57,876 nucleotides of DNA, taken from the NCBI RefSeq assembly GCF_032854445.1, contig NC_088302.1:47160645-47218520 (forward strand), written 5' to 3'. Shown here one piece after another: positions 57,301 through 57,876 of the stretch. This DNA is from Liolophura sinensis. Its lineage: Eukaryota; Mollusca; Polyplacophora; Chitonida; Chitonidae. The position numbers and the translations under genes were made by a program. Below the pieces are notes generated by a model that was given only the letters and a program-made list of their open reading frames with translations, was not told the origin of the DNA and made no database searches. The first letter of the stretch is position 1. Every line of letters begins with the position of its first letter.

Positions 57301-57748
57301 ACCAAGACGTACTGATGTTAATTCTTAGGTGTGACTCAACTTGGTATCGAGCCCTTGATCTGTCATTTATTAGGCAGGTGCTCTATCCACTACACCACTG
57401 CAGGTGGATGAAGAGGAAGGAGGGAACTATGTATGGCCTTCATTCATTCCTTTTGTTACAGTTACTCTTTGGTTGGCTTATTAGAGATGGTTAGATGAAT
57501 TGTATAGAGATAACTATCATGATTTTGATTGTTTCACCAGTCCTGTAATCCCAAACACCCTGACTTTCCCAAAACTGGGTCACTGTGTGAGAAGGAAGGG
57601 ATCAATGACACAATGACCCGATTTCGCTGGAGGACTGCTGCACCGAGCGGTGTGGATGGTGTGACCAGTGACTTACAGAATGTTGAATCGCAGACCTTCT
57701 TCACCAACACACATTCTATTGCTCTGGACAGCATATACTTTGGAGGAG
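4249..57748 (+). CDS. FREM2: FREM2-like Fraser-complex extracellular matrix protein (spliced, 3' end outside window)
   Basis: Sixteen coding exons on the + strand join into about 2,424 residues, after allowing for two single-base breaks in exon 1. Order: signal peptide (about residues 1-43), FREM N-terminal region with QPGDRC and [10 protein letters not shown] motifs, twelve CSPG repeats (about 278-1717), five Calx-beta domains (about 1718-2325), then the start of the conserved C-terminal region ([25 protein letters not shown]). FRAS1 would begin with VWC and furin-like repeats and FREM1 has one Calx-beta domain, so 12 CSPG plus 5 Calx-beta fits FREM2 (or its close relative FREM3). Vertebrate FREM2 is about 3,170 residues, so roughly 700-750 residues, including the transmembrane segment and short cytoplasmic tail, should lie downstream. 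Family role: basement-membrane complex with FRAS1 and FREM1, epithelial-mesenchymal adhesion. Exon borders are GT-AG; all introns are phase 1 except those after exons 14 and 15 (phase 0). Confidence 0.93.
6043..6047 (+). other. FREM2: Frame break 1 in exon 1 (extra C in a C5 run)
   Basis: Translation of the first frame reaches FYRHVGPP and then a TAA at 6049-6051. The adjacent frame continues as [14 protein letters not shown] with no loss of homology. Reading four Cs instead of five restores FYRHVGPHNSDF, which fits the CSPG core G-x-V-x-Y-x-H-x-G followed by the normal strand. The run is a homopolymer, so an assembly or read indel is the simplest explanation. If real, the protein would stop at about residue 600 inside CSPG 3. 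Confidence 0.9.
7799..7807 (+). other. FREM2: Frame break 2 in exon 1 (one base missing)
   Basis: The shifted frame reads [18 protein letters not shown] and then loses homology, while the original frame resumes as [24 protein letters not shown]. Adding one base near the GGG/AA stretch at 7801-7805 gives [13 protein letters not shown] with the normal CSPG 8 length. This break exactly reverses the first one, so the roughly 1.76 kb between them keeps a conserved open frame of about 585 codons. Most likely a sequence error; a real deletion cannot be excluded from sequence alone. Confidence 0.85.
9645..9948 (+). repeat. 76-bp minisatellite, 4 copies
   Basis: Units beginning TTGACTGCATGCAG start at 9645, 9721, 9797 and 9873, an exact 76-bp period. 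Units 2 and 3 are nearly identical, while 1 and 4 differ more. Confidence 0.93.
10278..10368 (+). repeat. Short tandem repeat, 3 imperfect copies of about 35 bp
   Basis: Units share TACATGTACCAG-x-x-ATGTGGTGACT and run in tandem three times. Confidence 0.7.
14240..14680. repeat. Dispersed repeat, copy 1
   Basis: Two blocks recur in the same order about 1.8 kb downstream: CAACCTTCAACGTGAAATATTC (14245 on) and the segment around TTATCAGGGAAGGAAAT (14617 on). The pattern suggests two copies of one old interspersed element; family not recognised. Confidence 0.4.
16032..16540. repeat. Dispersed repeat, copy 2, with a 17-bp perfect inverted repeat
   Basis: CACAGTGAAGGTTGAAT (16032-16048) is repeated inverted at 16081-16097, and weaker complementarity extends to about 26 bp. 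The right arm and the later TTATCAGTGAAGGAAAT block match copy 1 at 14240-14680. This could be a terminal-inverted-repeat element remnant. Confidence 0.45.
18755..18815 (+). mobile_element. SINE type C, 3' tail fragment
   Basis: TTAAGTACGACGTTAAACCCC followed by AAGC and an (ACTC)n run matches the 3' tail of the full-length SINE at 33308-33641. Confidence 0.6.
21560..21820 (-). mobile_element. SINE type C, minus orientation, diverged
   Basis: It begins with GGGGTTTAACGTCATACTGA, the reverse complement of the tail in the 33308-33641 element. It shares the internal TTTTTCAGTCATGTGATGG and CAGTGCTGTGTGCGAAGCAAGG-type blocks in reverse order. End points are approximate. Confidence 0.6.
21860..21985 (+). 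repeat. Dispersed repeat family 2, copy a
   Basis: It shares the block GACA-TTTAT-T-CC-CTAAAAATG-AC-TTTG and flanking words with 33750-33870 and 38370-38490. No family recognised. Confidence 0.5.
22740..22870 (+). promoter_or_regulatory. CpG-dense patch with TATA-like box in intron 1
   Basis: CpG is dense here against a CpG-poor background. A TATATAA lies at 22797-22803. Directly after it comes a 21-bp tandem duplication beginning GTTGCTGATACG (22807-22827 and 22828-22848). Possible intragenic promoter or recent insertion; sequence evidence only. Confidence 0.25.
25508..25597 (+). CDS. FREM2: FREM2 exon 2: middle of CSPG repeat 12
   Basis: The acceptor TTGCTTCAG precedes 25508 and the donor GTATGG follows 25597. 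With one base carried from exon 1 it reads [18 protein letters not shown] then [12 protein letters not shown]. This completes the FTQADID motif split at the end of exon 1 (NWTQ|ADID). 90 bp, phase 1 at both ends. It sits alone between introns of 16.3 and 14.2 kb. Confidence 0.93.
31289..31548 (-). mobile_element. tRNA-derived SINE type B, minus orientation, with 10-bp target duplication
   Basis: The element is flanked by TGTAGGAATT at 31279-31288 and 31549-31558. Its right end, read on the minus strand, is the tRNA-like head (GGGGCCTGCAGTGGCCGAGT). It shares the body plan of type A but has a distinct sequence (GACGATGGCCAGTGTGGTAT). Confidence 0.85.
32517..32788 (-). mobile_element. Full-length tRNA-derived SINE type A, minus orientation, with 14-bp target duplication
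   Basis: Perfect flanking repeats TAGAAGGTTGATTC occur at 32503-32516 and 32789-32802. On the minus strand the head is GGGGCCTCCGTGGCTCAGTC followed by a B box (GAGTTCAAGTCC), a conserved body and a tail ending in a poly-A run (poly-T at 32517-32537 on +). The body looks like SINEs widely seen in mollusc genomes. The perfect duplication suggests a fairly recent insertion. Confidence 0.92.
33308..33641 (+). mobile_element. SINE type C, full length, plus orientation, with 13-bp target duplication
   Basis: It is flanked by ACTCACAAAGGTA at 33295-33307 and 33642-33654. It ends in ACGATGTTAAACCCCAAGC and an (ACTC)n tail. The head contains a B-box-like GATCAATCC. Four further copies or fragments of this type occur in the window. 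Confidence 0.8.
33750..33870 (+). repeat. Dispersed repeat family 2, copy b
   Basis: Shares ATATTTTGTGACATTTATTT and CTAAAAATGTACTTT blocks with 21860-21985 and 38370-38490 in the same order. Confidence 0.5.
33971..34418 (+). repeat. 28-bp minisatellite, 16 copies, rich in UGCAUG and CAG-ending units
   Basis: The array is exactly 16 x 28 bp. A typical unit is TAACCTCAAGTGTGCATGCA followed by TGTTTCAG. By eye it holds about 23 TGCATG hexamers (the RBFOX-binding motif in RNA). Nearly every unit ends in a pyrimidine stretch plus CAG, like a 3' splice site. The GTGTGCATGCATG part is alternating purine-pyrimidine. Confidence 0.95.
35960..36090 (+). mobile_element. SINE type A, 3' part
   Basis: It contains AGCAACCTGCGGATGGTCAT and TTGCGTAAGTGAAATATTCT then GAGTACGG-TTAAAACACCA, the same order as the 3' half of the element at 32517-32788. 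The head is missing. Confidence 0.75.
37895..38143 (+). repeat. 27-bp minisatellite, 9 copies
   Basis: GTGGTT(T)GGACA recurs every 27 bp from 37901 to 38118. Because 27 is a multiple of three, open frames with 9-residue repeats exist on both strands; these are not genes. Confidence 0.95.
38370..38490 (+). repeat. Dispersed repeat family 2, copy c
   Basis: Shares the TGACATTTATTTTGCCTCTA and AAAAATGTGCC-TATGAGCAAA words with the copies at 21860 and 33750. Confidence 0.5.
39758..39793 (+). CDS. FREM2: FREM2 exon 3: 36-nt microexon, candidate cassette exon
   Basis: A good acceptor (TACATTTTCACAG) precedes it and the donor GTAAAG follows. It encodes [12 protein letters not shown] (12 residues), phase 1 at both ends, so inclusion or skipping keeps the frame. 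Joining exon 2 directly to exon 4 gives [18 protein letters not shown], which matches the length of vertebrate FREM2 at this point; the microexon residues look like an insertion. The intron after it is only 86 bp. Expression is inferred from splice signals and open frame only. Confidence 0.65.
   Translation: MCLVMITLTLL
39794..39879 (+). other. FREM2 intron 3 (86 bp)
   Basis: The only very short intron of the gene; the next smallest is 409 bp. GTAAAG donor, TTCCAG acceptor, phase 1. Retention would introduce a stop codon in the microexon frame. Confidence 0.65.
39880..40026 (+). CDS. FREM2: FREM2 exon 4: end of CSPG 12, start of Calx-beta 1
   Basis: The acceptor TGTGTTCCAG precedes it and the donor GTGAGT follows. 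It reads [18 protein letters not shown] ... [17 protein letters not shown]. The LNWAWISL linker and the RRGYLGET motif are hallmarks of the CSPG to Calx-beta junction in FRAS1/FREM2. 147 bp, phase 1 at both ends. Confidence 0.95.
40027..41277 (+). other. FREM2 intron 4 (1,251 bp)
   Basis: Contains one SINE (40187-40448) and a poly-T run (about 40630-40646). Otherwise nothing recognised. Confidence 0.85.
40187..40448 (+). mobile_element. SINE type A, plus orientation, diverged full length
   Basis: It starts GGGGTCTATGTGGCTTCGAT, carries a B box (GAGTTCAAGTCC) and the body AGCAACCTGCAGAT, and ends in GTATAAGTGAAATATTGAGT and an (AAAT)n tail. Possible 8-bp target duplication TAATTTGT (40179-40186 and 40449-40456). 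Confidence 0.85.
41278..41358 (+). CDS. FREM2: FREM2 exon 5: Calx-beta 1, middle
   Basis: Preceded by TTTGTTTGTAG and followed by GTATGT. It reads (T)[14 protein letters not shown] ... HQVQFNPG. The VQFNPG turn is typical of Calx-beta domains in this family. 81 bp, phase 1 at both ends. Confidence 0.93.
42322..42346 (+). other. Predicted G-quadruplex motif
   Basis: Four G-runs (42322-42324, 42329-42333, 42335-42339, 42343-42346) are separated by loops of 4, 1 and 3 bases on the sense strand, so it could form in DNA and in the pre-mRNA. Confidence 0.7.
43470..43565 (-). mobile_element. SINE-like remnant, minus orientation, strongly diverged
   Basis: GGCGGCCACTTTTATGGGTG and CAAACATTCCCACATGTGA parallel the GGCGGCCAGCATTATGGTGG and CCTTCCCACTTGCGG parts of the type A SINE. 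Ends cannot be set. Confidence 0.4.
43951..44545 (+). repeat. 85-bp minisatellite, 7 copies
   Basis: The marker A(C/T)ACTC(T/C)GGCTGGG starts at 43961, 44046, 44131, 44216, 44301, 44386 and 44471, an exact 85-bp period. Units are GC-richer than the intron and keep CpG (TCGCGTAG). Confidence 0.95.
45070..45219 (+). CDS. FREM2: FREM2 exon 6: Calx-beta 1, C-terminal half
   Basis: Preceded by ATTGTTGTAG and followed by GTAAGC. It reads [18 protein letters not shown] ... [19 protein letters not shown] ... LIDSED. The VLAALESP stretch matches the equivalent strand in vertebrate FREM2. 150 bp, phase 1 at both ends. Confidence 0.95.
45339..45382. repeat. (TA)n microsatellite
   Basis: About 22 uninterrupted TA dinucleotides. 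Confidence 0.95.
46226..46578 (+). repeat. 57/59-bp tandem array with 175-bp higher-order period, ending at the exon 7 acceptor
   Basis: CAG(T)GTTGGAAGGTGT marks units at 46226, 46285, 46342, 46401, 46460 and 46517, with the real acceptor CAG at 46576. Spacings are 59, 57, 59, 59, 57, 59, i.e. two copies of a 175-bp block. Unit ends read GATGTACATTACAG, nearly the true acceptor GATGTACATTTCAG. Confidence 0.93.
46579..46704 (+). CDS. FREM2: FREM2 exon 7: Calx-beta 2, N-terminal half
   Basis: Preceded by GATGTACATTTCAG and followed by GTAACA. It reads [18 protein letters not shown] ... [19 protein letters not shown]-x-Y-x-V-x-E and R-T-G-D are the standard Calx-beta N-terminal motifs. 126 bp, phase 1 at both ends. 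Its acceptor is the last unit boundary of a tandem array (46226-46578). Confidence 0.95.
46705..47113 (+). other. FREM2 intron 7 (409 bp)
   Basis: 46855-47020 is low-complexity, made of degenerate AATTTAAG-type words. Nothing else. Confidence 0.85.
47114..47362 (+). CDS. FREM2: FREM2 exon 8: Calx-beta 2, C-terminal half
   Basis: Preceded by TTGGTTTCAG and followed by GTGAGC. It reads [18 protein letters not shown] ... [18 protein letters not shown] ... [12 protein letters not shown] ... ADKDD. The I-D-D-S-x-x-E-x-x-E-x-F core is the Calx-beta calcium-site region. 249 bp, phase 1 at both ends. Confidence 0.95.
47363..49245 (+). other. FREM2 intron 8 (1,883 bp)
   Basis: No repeat, RNA or coding signal recognised; only short chance frames. 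Confidence 0.8.
49246..49395 (+). CDS. FREM2: FREM2 exon 9: Calx-beta 3, N-terminal half
   Basis: Preceded by TTTCTCTTACAG and followed by GTCAGT. It reads [18 protein letters not shown] ... [18 protein letters not shown]. The VWRTGTDL motif is shared with vertebrate FREM2 Calx-beta 3. 150 bp, phase 1 at both ends. Confidence 0.95.
49396..50280 (+). other. FREM2 intron 9 (885 bp)
   Basis: Mostly a diverged type C SINE (listed separately), otherwise AT-rich. Confidence 0.85.
49757..50075 (+). mobile_element. SINE type C, plus orientation, diverged
   Basis: It shares GTTGAGTCATACCAAAGACTT, GGTTGGCCCAGTGTCAGTAT and the tail ATTGTTAAGTACGATGTAAA with the element at 33308-33641, in the same order. 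Ends approximate. Confidence 0.65.
50281..50490 (+). CDS. FREM2: FREM2 exon 10: Calx-beta 3, C-terminal half
   Basis: Preceded by TTTGTTTTTACAG and followed by GTGAGT. It reads [18 protein letters not shown] ... [18 protein letters not shown] ... [15 protein letters not shown]. 210 bp, phase 1 at both ends. Confidence 0.95.
50491..51192 (+). other. FREM2 intron 10 (702 bp)
   Basis: Contains a SINE tail fragment around 50590-50690 (AAATATTCTTGAGTATGGCA then AATAAATATAAA). The rest is unremarkable. Confidence 0.8.
51193..51390 (+). CDS. FREM2: FREM2 exon 11: Calx-beta 4, N-terminal half
   Basis: Preceded by TTTTGTTCAAAG and followed by GTATTC, the weakest acceptor and donor pair in the gene. 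It reads [17 protein letters not shown] ... [18 protein letters not shown] ... SVIVFSPG. 198 bp, phase 1 at both ends. The acceptor is supported by frame and domain continuity. Confidence 0.93.
51391..52138 (+). other. FREM2 intron 11 (748 bp)
   Basis: No feature recognised. Confidence 0.8.
52139..52300 (+). CDS. FREM2: FREM2 exon 12: Calx-beta 4, C-terminal half
   Basis: Preceded by TTGTTTTGGCAG and followed by GTAAGT. It reads [18 protein letters not shown] ... [10 protein letters not shown] ... VIKVKDGGD. 162 bp, phase 1 at both ends. Confidence 0.95.
52301..54469 (+). other. FREM2 intron 12 (2,169 bp) with reversed base skew
   Basis: From about 52.65 to 54.35 kb the sense strand is A/C-rich, opposite to the T/G-rich sense strand of the other introns. 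Near 53914-54010 a minus-strand promoter-like cluster is seen. No protein family recognised in either direction. Confidence 0.7.
53914..54010 (-). promoter_or_regulatory. Candidate minus-strand promoter and short first exon inside intron 12
   Basis: Read on the minus strand: CCAAT box (54006-54010), a YY1-type CGCCATCTTG (53986-53995), a CpG-rich leader, an ATG at 53947 opening MSRNFRLLP, and a perfect GTAAGT donor at 53919-53914. Order and spacing look like a small TATA-less promoter with a first exon. The downstream exon is not identified. Confidence 0.3.
54470..54652 (+). CDS. FREM2: FREM2 exon 13: Calx-beta 5, N-terminal half
   Basis: Preceded by GTTGTCTTTCAG and followed by GTGGGT. It reads [18 protein letters not shown] ... 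[18 protein letters not shown] then [18 protein letters not shown]. The HTKDGSA motif is strongly conserved in FREM2. 183 bp, phase 1 at both ends. Confidence 0.95.
54653..55225 (+). other. FREM2 intron 13 (573 bp)
   Basis: No feature recognised. Confidence 0.8.
55226..55356 (+). CDS. FREM2: FREM2 exon 14: Calx-beta 5, C-terminal part
   Basis: Preceded by TTTTGTTTCAG and followed by GTAGGT. It reads [18 protein letters not shown] ... [30 protein letters not shown] is a clear FREM2 match. 131 bp, phase 1 in and phase 0 out. The last nine or ten bases plus the donor resemble the unit of the tandem array that follows. Confidence 0.94.
55346..56145 (+). repeat. 30-bp tandem array growing out of the exon 14 donor, about 25 copies
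   Basis: From 55561 the period is exactly 30 bp. A typical unit is AGTAGGTTCCCAGTAAGTAG plus TTGATACCAG. The exon end and donor (GCTGATACCAGG|GTAGGTC) align with the unit, and the first degenerate units fill the gap from 55357. By eye about 15 GTAGGT and about 10 GTAAGT donor-like hexamers lie in it. The last units drift to GTTGGT. Confidence 0.93.
55357..56689 (+). other. FREM2 intron 14 (1,333 bp)
   Basis: The first 60 percent is the 30-bp array. From 56150 on it is AT-rich and featureless. Confidence 0.85.
56690..56848 (+). CDS. FREM2: FREM2 exon 15: end of Calx-beta 5 and linker
   Basis: Preceded by TTGTTTTAACAG and followed by GTAAGG. It reads [18 protein letters not shown] ... [14 protein letters not shown] ... 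[17 protein letters not shown]-x-x-x-ADV-FP and GYPV-C are shared with vertebrate FREM2. 159 bp, phase 0 at both ends. Confidence 0.94.
56849..57540 (+). other. FREM2 intron 15 (692 bp)
   Basis: Contains one tRNA-like SINE (57261-57416); otherwise unremarkable. Confidence 0.85.
57261..57416 (-). mobile_element. tRNA-derived SINE type D fragment, minus orientation
   Basis: On the minus strand CCTGCAGTGGTGTAGTGGAT then AGAGCACCTGCC gives an A box, and GGGCTCGATACC a B box, at tRNA-like spacing. An 11-bp inverted repeat (57265-57275 and 57406-57416) frames it. No acceptor stem, so not a tRNA gene. Confidence 0.55.
57541..57748 (+). CDS. FREM2: FREM2 exon 16: start of the conserved C-terminal region
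   Basis: Preceded by GATTGTTTCACCAG and followed by GTAGGC. It reads [18 protein letters not shown] ... [18 protein letters not shown] ... [22 protein letters not shown]-x-P-D-x-x-KTGS, INDT-TR-RW and LDSIYF are family signatures. 208 bp, phase 0 in and phase 1 out, so coding continues past the window. Confidence 0.95.
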
Positions 57749-57876
57749 GTAGGCAGTTATATTGTAATACGTCAGGCGATGAAGGGTATGTGTTGTATAG
57801 GATATACTGATAAGGACACTGTGTATGTATTCTCAAAGCAACAATGTTTTAAGTGAAGGTAGGTGTTCAATACTTG

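Noticed and set aside
57361-57410. Minus-strand tRNA gene
   Set aside because: A and B boxes are present but the cloverleaf ends do not pair; better explained as a SINE head.

Overview
The window is invertebrate nuclear DNA dominated by one large split gene on the + strand. It encodes the ortholog of vertebrate FREM2, a Fraser-complex basement-membrane protein. AT-rich, CpG-poor introns, minisatellites, and tRNA-derived SINEs whose bodies and tails look like those of molluscs point to a lophotrochozoan, most likely a mollusc. That taxon call rests on recognising the SINE type by eye. No prokaryotic or plasmid features are present.

Layout. Positions 1-4248 are upstream flank, with a CpG-richer patch near 0.8-1.2 kb that may hold the start of a divergent minus-strand gene (weak evidence). 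A giant first coding exon (4249-9241) encodes a signal peptide, the FREM2 N-terminal region and about 11.6 of 12 CSPG repeats. It carries two compensating single-base frame breaks (about 6043-6047 and about 7799-7807). Two very large introns follow (16.3 and 14.2 kb), separated by a 90-bp exon. A 36-nt microexon (39758-39793) and twelve or so further exons finish CSPG 12 and encode five Calx-beta domains. The last exon seen (57541-57748) starts the conserved C-terminal region. The 3' end, with the expected membrane anchor and tail, lies beyond the window. I traced 16 coding exons, all with GT-AG borders and a continuous frame apart from the two breaks. They give about 2,424 residues.

The non-coding DNA holds several complete SINEs with target-site duplications and at least seven tandem arrays. 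Three arrays are notable because they repeat splice-site-like sequence in the sense orientation. A 57/59-bp array ends exactly at the exon 7 acceptor. A 30-bp array starts at the exon 14 donor. A 28-bp array in intron 2 repeats a pyrimidine-CAG together with UGCAUG motifs, upstream of the microexon. Intron 12 shows a reversed base skew and a small minus-strand promoter-like cluster, suggesting a nested antisense transcript. Intron 1 holds a CpG-dense patch with a TATA-like box that could be an internal promoter.

In vertebrates FREM2 works with FRAS1 and FREM1 as a heteromeric complex that anchors epithelium to the underlying matrix. The same extracellular adhesive role is the natural inference here.
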